Assembly: GCA_041476545.1 (NCBI GenBank)
Contig: JBGOTP010000121.1
Coordinates: 1-13,064, forward strand
From: JBGOTP01 sp041476545
GTDB taxonomy: Bacteria > Acidobacteriota > Vicinamibacteria > Vicinamibacterales > CAVVIG01
Length of the DNA stretch: 13,064 nucleotides
Reading direction: 5' to 3'
Part shown: piece by piece, positions 1 to 8,146 of the stretch
Layout of the letters: the number at the start of each line of letters is the position of its first letter
Numbering within the stretch: position 1 is the first letter of the stretch
Made by a program: the position numbers and the translations under genes
The notes under the pieces: generated by a model
Told to the model about the DNA's origin: nothing
Database searches by the model: none
Seen by the model: only the letters and a program-made list of their open reading frames with translations

Positions 1-1847
1 AACACCGCGCGCCCATCACCAGCGGAACGACCCGGCACGACGGCGCTCAACAAGGACGGCGCGTCGACGGTCGGCGCCACTTCATACCGCATCAGCAGGT
101 TGTCGGCTCTCCCGTACGCCTCCATGTACCCTTGAACCCCGTCGTGGCTCACGTCGTAGCCGATCGATGGCAGGAGCAACTCTCTGGCGTCGGCGGCCCC
201 CCCGATCATCAACTCGCTCAGCTTGAGTGGTCCGGCGTCGACGAGTCCCGCATGGATCGGATGTTCGATCGAACCCACGCGACCACCTTCGGTCACCGCG
301 AGCTTCAACAGGTATTCGCCCGGGGCCAGGCTTGCACTGACCGTGTACTCCAGGGGCGCCGGGACACGGCCCGGCGGGGCCAGCCGGCCGTCGCCGACCT
401 GGTGCACGACGATGGTCCCCGTGCTGTCGCTGATGACGTACCCGAGGGCGACCGTCTTCGCCGACGTGTAGTCGCTCCCGACATCGGCATGAATCAGCAC
501 CTGAATTTTCGATACATCCTGATCACGCATGGAGAACGTCGCCACGTGCAGCGGCAACGCAATCGTGTCGAGAGGCGAGCTGAGCGCCGCTGCGATCGCT
601 TCGAGCGGGTTGGGCGATCCGGCACGCGCGCTGGCGACAGCGGCCGACAGTTCGCGTCGCGCGCGCACAACCGCCCCTCGTCGCCCGACCTGGACGTTGA
701 TCGCATGCGCTTTCCCGTCGGTATCGGCCGGCGCCGATTCCACGCCGATCAGGTAGTAACCCGAGATTTCCCGCTCGAGACGCTGAAAAGCGGTGTCGCC
801 CACTCCGGCCACGTCAAACACTTCTCCCTTCGACGCGGAAGCGAGCATCTCGAGACCGGTGTAGCGGAGCTGGCGATCGCCCACTCCCAGCTTGGGCGGC
901 CGTTTGGCCGCCATGTCAAAGGCGCGATCGTCCAGCTTCATCGCATAGACGCTCGTGCGCGCGGCCGCGGCGAGCGAACCAAGAGCCAGAACGGTACCGG
1001 ACTGCGAGCCCATCGCGAATCCCTCGGAGACGAGCACGAGTGTTTTCGGCGCGTCGATCTTTCTCAGGCTGTCGAGCAGCCCCTGAAGTGAAAGGAGCGT
1101 TCGATCGGCACCCTGCCTCAGCGACGAGGCGATGGCCTCCGCGTCCGCGGCGATCTGCGCCGGGCAGGTTGGATCCCCCCGGACCGAGAGTCTGGCGCAC
1201 TCTCGAGCGACGACGGTCTGAAGCGCCGACTGCACGCCGTCCACGATGTCGAGAGCCTCCGAGGGGCCGAGACTATGGACGCCGATCTCCGAGATGAGCC
1301 GCATCTCGCCGCTCATGCGCGCAATCGCGTCCTTGACGGTCGCTCGGTTGGTCGTGAACGCGGTCGCGATACCACCGCCGATGGCCACCGCCGCGACGCG
1401 ATCGGCGGGTTCAAGACCATCGATGAAGGTGTTCATCGCCGATCGAAGGCCCATGGCTCCGTCGGGCCGGATGTTGGGCTGATCGATCGCAATGACGATC
1501 AACCGCCCGCCAGTGGAGTTTTCGTTCGTGGAATAGCCATCGGGCGGTGGCGGTGGTGCTGGACGTGTTGCCGGCCGAGTGAGCGGTATCCATTCCACCC
1601 GGGCGACACGGCGGGGCTTGCCGTCGATGCGAACCATGAAGTCGGCAGGCTGCAGGTTCACCAGCGGCCGCCCCTCGCCGTCGACTACCGTGACGTCGAG
1701 CGCGGTCACTTCGATCCCCGCCCGGAACGTCGGACTCTGGGCTCCCGGCGATCCCTGACCCGGCCGGGCTCCCTGAGCCTGTTGAGCCCCTCGCACCCCT
1801 TGAGTAAGGAGCGCGCCGGCGACAAAGAGGACCAGTACCAGCTTCAT
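1..1847 (-). CDS. Secreted VWFA-related domain protein, degenerate MIDAS (C-terminus beyond the window)
   Basis: The minus-strand frame is open from an ATG at 1847 to the left edge, giving at least 615 residues with no stop, so the C-terminus is missing. An AAGGA ribosome-binding site sits 4 bases upstream of the ATG. The protein starts with a signal peptide (about residues 1-20, hydrophobic LVLVLFVAGALL), then a Gln/Gly/Pro-rich linker. Residues 43-85 form a beta-rich lead-in (VTALDVTVVDGEGRPLVNL) typical of the Acidobacteriota 'VWFA-related' family. The VWA-like fold spans about 115-370. Its metal site is degraded: DQPNI at 122-126 replaces DxSxS, and SEG at 274-276 replaces the usual SDG. 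C217 and C228 could form a disulfide. A further beta-rich region follows (about 430-540). It is the third gene of the leftward operon, 24 bp after the intact VWFA gene. Function is unknown; extracellular or periplasmic protein binding is inferred. Confidence 0.85.
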   Translation of the reverse strand, partial: MKLVLVLFVAGALLTQGVRGAQQAQGARPGQGSPGAQSPTFRAGIEVTALDVTVVDGEGRPLVNLQPADFMVRIDGKPRRVARVEWIPLTRPATRPAPPPPPDGYSTNENSTGGRLIVIAIDQPNIRPDGAMGLRSAMNTFIDGLEPADRVAAVAIGGGIATAFTTNRATVKDAIARMSGEMRLISEIGVHSLGPSEALDIVDGVQSALQTVVARECARLSVRGDPTCPAQIAADAEAIASSLRQGADRTLLSLQGLLDSLRKIDAPKTLVLVSEGFAMGSQSGTVLALGSLAAAARTSVYAMKLDDRAFDMAAKRPPKLGVGDRQLRYTGLEMLASASKGEVFDVAGVGDTAFQRLEREISGYYLIGVESAPADTDGKAHAINVQVGRRGAVVRARRELSAAVASARAGSPNPLEAIAAALSSPLDTIALPLHVATFSMRDQDVSKIQVLIHADVGSDYTSAKTVALGYVISDSTGTIVVHQVGDGRLAPPGRVPAPLEYTVSASLAPGEYLLKLAVTEGGRVGSIEHPIHAGLVDAGPLKLSELMIGGAADARELLLPSIGYDVSHDGVQGYMEAYGRADNLLMRYEVAPTVDAPSLLSAVVPGRSAGDGRAV

Positions 1848-1871
1848 GAGATCCTTCTCGACTGACTGAGC

Positions 1872-3020
1872 CTATTTCTGCAGCGCTGCGCGATAGCCCT
1901 TGCGCGCGCGCACCCGCCCCGGGCCATCGACCTCGACCTTGAGATCCCGCCACTTACCGTCCCTCGAGCGATTGGTCGACTGATAGCCGAGAAGGTACTG
2001 ATGCGACAGCTCCTGGAGCAACTCTTCGAACGCTTCGTGGAGTTTATCGATGCTGTCAGTCGAGAGTGCCCGTCCCCCGGTCGGATCGGCCAGGCGCCGC
2101 ATGACTTTCTTGAGGGGCTCGGCCGACACGCCGCGGCCCTGCCCGATCATGTACAACGTCACGTCGCTCGCCTGCAGCCGCTGTTCGGCCTCGTCGAGCG
2201 TGAGCCGGCTGCCCCGGTCTTCTCCATCCGAAAACACGATCAGGGCCTTGCGACCGGTTTGCTGATCGAGCAGGTCCACCCCGCGAGCGATCACGTCGTA
2301 GAGAGCCGTGGCGCCCCATGGCGCCAGGCGATCCACGGCCTTGATGCGCTCGGCGGGATCGGTCGTTCTGCGGGTGACGGTGATGATGGAATCGTTGAAG
2401 CCAAGCAGCGTGACCTGGTTCCCGGGCGGGACGGCCGTCAGAAAATCCTTCACCGCGCTCTTCAACTTGGGCATGGCATCGGCCATGCTGCCACTGATGT
2501 CGACCGCCACGACAAGCTCCAGCGGCACGTCTTCGGCGATGAAGCTGTTGATCGCCTGCGGCCGGCCATCTTCCCAGACGCGAAACGCGGATTGCGGAAG
2601 ACCCCGAATGAATTTGCCATCGTTGTTGATGGTCACGGTGACCTGAACCGCCTCGACTTCCGTCGTGTCAACGAAGCCGAGTCCCTTGGTGCGCAGCGTG
2701 GTCACGACGCGCGGCCTGCCATCATTCCATGCGACGACCAGGCGCACCTGATGCTCGCGCACGTCGCGGCCCGCATCCCATTCACAGGCGTACGGAGGCG
2801 TCGAGACGACGCACACCTCGCGTCCATCGATGAAGAAGCTGGCGGACGAGGCGGCCGCGGCTGGCGTGATCTGCGCGCGCAGTTGCACGGATCCGGTCAG
2901 ATAGCTCCCGGCCTCTGGCGAGGTGATCGCCACGTGAACATCGGACTGGGCGCGGATGTTCGTCGCACTTCCCGCGATGATCGCGATCCACATCGCGGCG
3001 TGGCGTATCGGTCCCCTCAC
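1872..3020 (-). CDS. Secreted Ig-like plus VWFA domain protein, intact MIDAS
   Basis: Complete 382-residue protein. The N-terminal hydrophobic stretch (about residues 8-24, ending IRAQS) looks like a signal peptide. Residues 28-112 resemble a bacterial Ig-like domain (ITSPEAGSYLTGSVQLRAQI), with C70 and C79 placed for a disulfide. The VWFA-related domain fills about 120-350, and its metal-ion-dependent adhesion site is canonical: D174-x-S176-x-S178 in VDISGS, T238 in GATALYD, and D265 in VFSDGED. VWA domains of this kind bind a divalent cation and usually mediate protein-protein contact. The chosen start is the GTG at 3020. It overlaps the TGA of the upstream gene as GTGA, with GGAG about 8 bases ahead inside that gene, which suggests translational coupling. 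An ATG nine codons further in is possible but would cut into the signal peptide. The partner is unknown. Confidence 0.9.
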   Translation of the reverse strand: MRGPIRHAAMWIAIIAGSATNIRAQSDVHVAITSPEAGSYLTGSVQLRAQITPAAAASSASFFIDGREVCVVSTPPYACEWDAGRDVREHQVRLVVAWNDGRPRVVTTLRTKGLGFVDTTEVEAVQVTVTINNDGKFIRGLPQSAFRVWEDGRPQAINSFIAEDVPLELVVAVDISGSMADAMPKLKSAVKDFLTAVPPGNQVTLLGFNDSIITVTRRTTDPAERIKAVDRLAPWGATALYDVIARGVDLLDQQTGRKALIVFSDGEDRGSRLTLDEAEQRLQASDVTLYMIGQGRGVSAEPLKKVMRRLADPTGGRALSTDSIDKLHEAFEELLQELSHQYLLGYQSTNRSRDGKWRDLKVEVDGPGRVRARKGYRAALQK

Positions 3021-6000
3021 GGCTGCTGCTCCACATCGCCTGCCTCAGGTATCAGCGGACCATCTGCGGTCGCGGCCGCCACGTAGTCTTCAATCCGTTC
3101 GCGCGACGCCATCCGCGCCGCGCGCGTGAGCGTCAGCCAGTCGTTCGCGTCGTTGGGCCGCACTTCGTCCACGAATTCCTGCACCGCAGCGCCAACGACC
3201 ATCCTGGCGAGCGCCGCCGGCAGCCGCAGGGTTGCCAGCATGACGGCCACGTGCAGGTTGATGTCCGGAACGGCGCGGCTCATGACACCGGCCTGAGGCC
3301 GCCCGCCGACAATGCGCCACTCGTTGGGCGCCGCCAGGCGGGTGCACAGGCAGCCGGAGATCGGCGTGCCGGACATGCCCCATCCGTCCAGATTCAGCCT
3401 GGAGCCGTTCAACGCGGAACCAGACGCCTGGCCCGCACCAAGCGTCAGCAGCTCGTTCAGCGAAAAGAACGACGGCACGCGGCGCGGATCGTGAGCCGCA
3501 TCCCACTGCGCCGCCCGGCGGCGCCAACCATCGAGCTTGATTTCTGCGGCGAGCCCATCGAGCGTGTCGGGTGTATCCGTCGCATCGACGCTACCGACAC
3601 CATCCGCCGAAGTGCGGACTCCCGCGGCGATCACGGCCCCCTCGACACGCGCCCGGCCTTTGGCCACTGCGGCCGCAATGGCATCGCGTTCCTCGTCGCG
3701 CATCGTGTACGGGTTGAGCAGGGCCACCGATTTGGTGAAGGTGTCACGATCGTTCGACAACAGCACGGGTGCAGATGTGGCGGACTCCGTGACGACACGG
3801 CGCAGCGTGAGCGACGCAAACGCCACGTCGAGTCCGAGCAGCGATCCGAGGACCCGTCGTGGGACACCCGGCTCGACAATCTGGCGCGGAATCGACCATG
3901 GCGTCAAACGCCTGGCGGCTTTGTCCTTGAGGGCCAGGCCGAAGTCGTGACGACGGGACAGGTCGGCCGCGAGCAGCGTGCCTTCGGCGGGATCGCCGAC
4001 GTGGAGTGCGTACACGATGGCGCCGAGCGCCCCGCCGAGGACCGCGCCCGACAGGTCGCCCAGAGGTTCGGCGATCGCCGCTGCGCGCTTTGCATCCTTC
4101 GACGTCACAATCTTCGACAGATCCTTCATCGCGCGATTCACGATCATCGTGGCGTCCGGCAGACCTTCAGTCCCCGATGCGACCTTCGGCAACAGCGCGC
4201 GCAACGCGGCGACCGCCTCCTGAATGCCGGCCAGATCGATCGATGCGGATCCGAGCGATCGGGCGATCCGTTCGAGATCGAGCGCCGTCTCGATCGAGTA
4301 CCCGCGCTGACGCTCGCGAATGGTCCGAAGCCGTCGTTCTTCAGCCGCTGGAAGATCCAGCCGATACTGCTCCCCTTCCCAGATCACACGTTCCGTGTGG
4401 CTGCGTGCGGCGCCTGTCGCCCCGGCCAGTGCCCCCAGTACCGCCTGCTCCGCCGAGCCCCTCGGCGCGATCGCTGCCAGCAGCTCGTTCCGAACCCACT
4501 GCGCGACGCGCGCGCCGTACCGGCCGTCCTTCGTCAACGGGATTGCAGCAAGACTCGTCACGAGCGATCCCGCGCGCGACGGTTCCAGGCCACCGGATGC
4601 CTTCATGTGCGACAAGAGTGCCAGCGCACCTTGAAACTGCTCGAGAGCCGGGAACGCTCCGCTTGCGTCGAGTTCCGAGAGGCGATGCGCGGTCCTCGCC
4701 GCGACGGCGTAAACCGCGGGGTCCGCGATGCCCATTCGTTCGATCGTCAGCACCAGCGCAGGATACGCGGGCAGGGCGCGCACCGCCGTCAGGACATCGC
4801 CGAGGCGCTCTTGGGGACGAGAGACGAACGCGCGCAGACCGAACGCCAGCTGCTGGAGTCGCTGCGATCGAAGCTTCCGATCTCCCGCGAGGATCGCGTC
4901 GGCAAGCCAGGCCGCATCGACCCTGCCTTTCTCGTCCGCGTTCTCGATCGCCTTCGAAGGATTCTCCGGCAGGTCGAGGCTCTCGAACGCTCGCGACCAC
5001 AACGTCAGCGCCGCCGGACCCTCGGGCGCGCCGTTCGTGCCGGCCTGCACGTTCAGCAGCAGGATCCCGATGTCGTCCAGCGGTCGCGCAAACGGGACCT
5101 CGTGCACGTTCCAGTCGCTGTCCTCCAAGTGAATGACTGAAACGAGCGATTTGAATCGGTCCATGCGGACGCGCTCATCCTCAATCCACAGACCGAGCGC
5201 AAAGGCGGCACGCGGGGCGTCCAGCTCCGTGATGAGATCATACAGATACGCCACGTGTCCGCTGGCGCCCGAGAGCAGCGCGTACAGGAACAGCTCGGGG
5301 CGCACGACCGTTTCGCCGACAACCGATTCCCAGAGCGGAACCGCCGCGGCACCGCCGGGCGTCACGACGCGGCCCTCGTGCACGCGCATACTGCTCGCAA
5401 ATGTCGCGAACACCGGCGCCGCGTTCTGCCCATAGAGCTGTTCCAGCAGGCGGGGGGTATCCGCGACGTACTGCAGTGTCTCGTCGTCCAGGGCCGCAAG
5501 CCCATGGCAGAGGAGCGCCGCGCGGCGATCGGCGAAGATCGCGCTGAAGAGATTCGAAGGCGGTACGGCTCGGCGGAAGACGACCTCGCCCCACAGCGCG
5601 GCGGCAAGCGGCACGGGCACGAGTTCGATCGGCAGCCCGACCTGAACGGTTTCGCCGGCGTTCAGGCGGCGCCCGAAACCTTCGAGATTCACGCCCAGAT
5701 CCGCGAGGAGCTGGACCCGATCCGCGGCGGCCTTGTCGTTGGCGGCGTCGACCGAGTATCGGCCTTGGCTCTCCTTCAAACGCAAGTCAATGAGTTCGAG
5801 GAACGTCTTCAACTGTTCGCGGTCGGCTTTGCTGCCTGACGCGATGGCCAGCGTGAGCGCACCGCCGCCACGCAGACCATCGAGGGCCGCCTGAAAGCGC
5901 CCAGCCGCGTCGAGATGCGTCGTCAGACGGTGCAGGGTGGAAGCGGGTCCGTCCCTGTGGCCGTCGGGCAGTCCGTACGTCAGACGCGCGACCTCAGCCA

Positions 6001-6160
6001 CGAAGCGCGACGGATCGGGCGGCGTCTCGAGGCCGATGGCGCGGGCGAGCGCCACGGTTCCGCCGGGAACGGGAATGTCTTCGGAAATCGACGCCGCCGC
6101 GAGGGCCTGCGCGCCGAATGCCGCTACAATCGTCAGGCTTCCGGCGAGAATGCGGAACAT
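3017..6160 (-). CDS. Large exported protein of unknown function (1047 aa)
   Basis: I do not recognise this family. The N-terminus has a clear signal peptide: a short basic start MFR, hydrophobic residues 4-20, and an ALA-A type cleavage site near residue 22. The rest has no obvious membrane helix. It is mostly Ala/Leu-rich and looks helical, with Asp-, Arg- and Glu-rich surface stretches, as in repeat-type solenoids, but I see no clear repeat unit. I find only three cysteines: C218, and the close pair C937/C939 in SGCLC. The start ATG at 6160 follows a purine-rich stretch (AAGAAACGAG) and lies about 32 nt downstream of the predicted transcription start. The stop overlaps the next gene by 4 bp, so it is the first gene of an operon with two secreted VWFA proteins. 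A role with them in an extracytoplasmic assembly is inferred. Base composition matches its neighbours, with no sign of recent transfer. Confidence 0.85.
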   Translation of the reverse strand: MFRILAGSLTIVAAFGAQALAAASISEDIPVPGGTVALARAIGLETPPDPSRFVAEVARLTYGLPDGHRDGPASTLHRLTTHLDAAGRFQAALDGLRGGGALTLAIASGSKADREQLKTFLELIDLRLKESQGRYSVDAANDKAAADRVQLLADLGVNLEGFGRRLNAGETVQVGLPIELVPVPLAAALWGEVVFRRAVPPSNLFSAIFADRRAALLCHGLAALDDETLQYVADTPRLLEQLYGQNAAPVFATFASSMRVHEGRVVTPGGAAAVPLWESVVGETVVRPELFLYALLSGASGHVAYLYDLITELDAPRAAFALGLWIEDERVRMDRFKSLVSVIHLEDSDWNVHEVPFARPLDDIGILLLNVQAGTNGAPEGPAALTLWSRAFESLDLPENPSKAIENADEKGRVDAAWLADAILAGDRKLRSQRLQQLAFGLRAFVSRPQERLGDVLTAVRALPAYPALVLTIERMGIADPAVYAVAARTAHRLSELDASGAFPALEQFQGALALLSHMKASGGLEPSRAGSLVTSLAAIPLTKDGRYGARVAQWVRNELLAAIAPRGSAEQAVLGALAGATGAARSHTERVIWEGEQYRLDLPAAEERRLRTIRERQRGYSIETALDLERIARSLGSASIDLAGIQEAVAALRALLPKVASGTEGLPDATMIVNRAMKDLSKIVTSKDAKRAAAIAEPLGDLSGAVLGGALGAIVYALHVGDPAEGTLLAADLSRRHDFGLALKDKAARRLTPWSIPRQIVEPGVPRRVLGSLLGLDVAFASLTLRRVVTESATSAPVLLSNDRDTFTKSVALLNPYTMRDEERDAIAAAVAKGRARVEGAVIAAGVRTSADGVGSVDATDTPDTLDGLAAEIKLDGWRRRAAQWDAAHDPRRVPSFFSLNELLTLGAGQASGSALNGSRLNLDGWGMSGTPISGCLCTRLAAPNEWRIVGGRPQAGVMSRAVPDINLHVAVMLATLRLPAALARMVVGAAVQEFVDEVRPNDANDWLTLTRAARMASRERIEDYVAAATADGPLIPEAGDVEQQP

Positions 6161-6198
6161 GCTCGTTTCTTGATTCAGGATCCGTCAGGCGGAATCCA

Positions 6199-6226
6199 AT
6201 TATAGCCATGGCATCAGCTCAGTACA
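6199..6226 (-). promoter_or_regulatory. Candidate sigma70-type promoter of the secreted-protein operon
   Basis: The minus strand reads a perfect TATAAT at 6204-6199, in the 47-bp gap between the divergent genes. The best -35 candidate, TGTACT at 6226-6221 (16-bp spacer), is weak and falls inside the first codons of the topoisomerase gene. Initiation near 6192 would leave a leader of about 32 nt before the ATG at 6160. A chance perfect TATAAT is unlikely in such GC-rich sequence, but the poor -35 keeps confidence moderate. Confidence 0.45.
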
Positions 6227-8133
6227 CCGCGAAAGACATCACCGTTCTCGAGGGCTTGGATCCGGTTCGCAAGCGCCCAGGCATGTACATCGGTGGGGTC
6301 GGATCGGCCGGACTTCACCACCTTGTGTGGGAGATTCTCGACAACGCCATAGACGAGGCGATGAACGGCTTCGCCTCGAACGTGAGCGTCACGCTCCACG
6401 CCGACGGGGCCTCGATCACGATCGAAGACGATGGCCGCGGCATTCCGGTTGACAAGCATCCGACGACGAAGAAGAGCGCCGTCGAGGTGATCTTCACCGT
6501 CCTGCACGCCGGCGGAAAGTTCGAACACGGCAGCTACAAAACCGCCGGTGGTCTGCACGGTGTCGGCGCCAGCGTGGTGAATGCCCTGTCAAAGGAACTG
6601 GTCGCGACCGTGAAGCGGGACGGCGCGCAGTGGGAAATGCGCTTCAAGCAGGGCAAGCCGGTTGGCCCGCTGAAGAAGATCGGTCCGGCGCGCGGCAGCG
6701 GAACGATCGTCTACTTCCATCCGGACGCCACGATTTTTCCGAAGATCGAATTCGACCCGGCGGTCATCAAGGAGCGGCTGGAGGTGTCCAGCTATCTGCA
6801 CAAGGGTCTGAAGATCGTCTTCGAGGACGAAACGACGAAGTCGAAAGCGGTCTTCCAGCACAGTGAAGGCATCGTCGACTACGTGAAGCAGATCGTGACC
6901 GAGCGAGGCGCGAAGCCGGTGCACGAGTCCGCCTTCGTTCTCAGCAAAGACGAGGGACTGCGTCTGGACCTGGTCCTGCAGTGGACGGAGGCCACCGACG
7001 AACACCTGCGTTCGTACGTCAACGGCATTCCGACCGGGTCGGGCGGCACGCACGAGAACGGGCTGCGCGCCGGCATCGGCAAGGCCGTGCGTAACTTCAT
7101 CGAGACGCACAACCTGACGCCCAAGGGGGTGACGCTGACCGCTGAAGACATCCGCGAGGGCATGACCGGCGTACTGAGCCTGTTCATTGCGGAACCGCAG
7201 TTTCAGGGGCAGACCAAGGATCGGCTGAACAATCCCGAGATCCTTTCCGCGGTGGACGGCGTCGTTCGGCCGGCGCTCGAGCACTGGCTCAATCACAACA
7301 TCAGCGTGGCCGAGGCCGTCCTGGCGCGCATCATCCTCGCTGCGCGCGCGCGCGAGGCGAGCCGTGCGGCGCAGGCCGAAGTGTCACGCAAGAGCGCGAC
7401 ATCGTATCGGCTCAACCTGCCGGGCAAGTTGAGCGACTGCACCAACTCCACGAGTGAAGGCAGCGAAATCTTCATCGTCGAGGGCGATTCAGCCGGTGGA
7501 TCGGCGAAGCAGGGGCGGGATCGCGCGCGACAGGCCATCCTGCCGCTGCGCGGCAAGGTACTCAACACCGAGAGCGCCTCGCTCGCGAAGGTCATGGAGA
7601 ACAAGGAACTCTCCGACCTTGTGACCGCGCTCGGCTGTGGGCTCGGCAAGACGTTCGACCTTTCCCGACTCCGCTACGGCAAGGTGATCATCCTGGCCGA
7701 CGCGGACTCCGACGGCAACCACATTGCGACGCTCCTCCTCACGTTCATCTACCGTCACCTGCCGGAGCTGATGACCGCCGGCCACATCTATCTCGCGCAG
7801 CCGCCGCTCTATCGCATCGACATCGGCAAGGACACCTTCTGGGCACTAGACGATGCGCAGAAGGAGGCCATCGTCAAACAGCACACGACCGGGAAAGCGT
7901 CCGGGACACGTGCGGCGCCGGACATCACGAGGTTCAAGGGCCTCGGGGAGATGATGCCGAAGGTGCTGTGGGAGACGACGCTGAACCCGCGCACGCGGCG
8001 CCTGTTACGGGTGGAGATTGTCGATCAGCTCGTGACCGATCGCGTGATGAACGAGCTGATGGGGAAGGACGCGTCGGCGCGTTTCCGCTTCATCATGGAG
8101 CGCGCGGAGGAAGCGGAAGAACTGGACGTCTGA
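6208..8133 (+). CDS. parE: Type IIA DNA topoisomerase subunit B (ParE/GyrB family)
   Basis: Complete 641-residue ATPase subunit of a type IIA topoisomerase, which with an A subunit passes one DNA duplex through another. Order of parts: a GHKL ATPase domain with catalytic E42 and Mg-binding N46 in EILDNAIDE, DDGRGIP at 74-80 and GLHGVGASVV at 115-124; a transducer domain with the QTK loop (K337); and a TOPRIM domain with E425 in EGDSAGGSAKQ, PLRGK at 446-450, and D498/D500/D502. The TOPRIM motif DADSDGNHIATL and the GQTKDRL stretch look more like ParE than the DADVDGxHIRTL of GyrB, but the ELDV tail and lack of insertions also fit GyrB. The symbol is therefore a lean, not a certainty. The start at 6208 (MASAQYTAKDITVLEGL) matches where the family begins; an in-frame ATG at 6118 lies inside the divergent gene. 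The ribosome-binding site is poor, with AGGCGGA 14 bases away. No A subunit gene is adjacent. Confidence 0.95.
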   Translation: MASAQYTAKDITVLEGLDPVRKRPGMYIGGVGSAGLHHLVWEILDNAIDEAMNGFASNVSVTLHADGASITIEDDGRGIPVDKHPTTKKSAVEVIFTVLHAGGKFEHGSYKTAGGLHGVGASVVNALSKELVATVKRDGAQWEMRFKQGKPVGPLKKIGPARGSGTIVYFHPDATIFPKIEFDPAVIKERLEVSSYLHKGLKIVFEDETTKSKAVFQHSEGIVDYVKQIVTERGAKPVHESAFVLSKDEGLRLDLVLQWTEATDEHLRSYVNGIPTGSGGTHENGLRAGIGKAVRNFIETHNLTPKGVTLTAEDIREGMTGVLSLFIAEPQFQGQTKDRLNNPEILSAVDGVVRPALEHWLNHNISVAEAVLARIILAARAREASRAAQAEVSRKSATSYRLNLPGKLSDCTNSTSEGSEIFIVEGDSAGGSAKQGRDRARQAILPLRGKVLNTESASLAKVMENKELSDLVTALGCGLGKTFDLSRLRYGKVIILADADSDGNHIATLLLTFIYRHLPELMTAGHIYLAQPPLYRIDIGKDTFWALDDAQKEAIVKQHTTGKASGTRAAPDITRFKGLGEMMPKVLWETTLNPRTRRLLRVEIVDQLVTDRVMNELMGKDASARFRFIMERAEEAEELDV

Positions 8134-8146
8134 CCGCTCGACCCGC

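Noticed and set aside
132..1091. Plus-strand open frame (319 codons) near the left edge
   Set aside because: It is antisense to the VWFA-related gene that runs off the left edge, which has a signal peptide and a good ribosome-binding site. The plus-strand translation has no domain.
2001..3086. Plus-strand open frame (361 codons) opposite the 382-aa VWFA gene
   Set aside because: The opposite strand encodes a clear VWFA domain with an intact MIDAS; this frame is its shadow.
3251..5140. Long plus-strand open frame (629 codons) opposite the 1047-aa gene
   Set aside because: The translation is Arg-rich and low in hydrophobic core residues, with no domain. The minus-strand frame has a signal peptide, a continuous reading frame and operon spacing.
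6118..6207. Upstream in-frame ATG giving the topoisomerase 30 extra N-terminal residues
   Set aside because: The extra residues overlap the start of the divergent gene and do not resemble the family; homologues begin close to the YTAKDITVLEGL segment.
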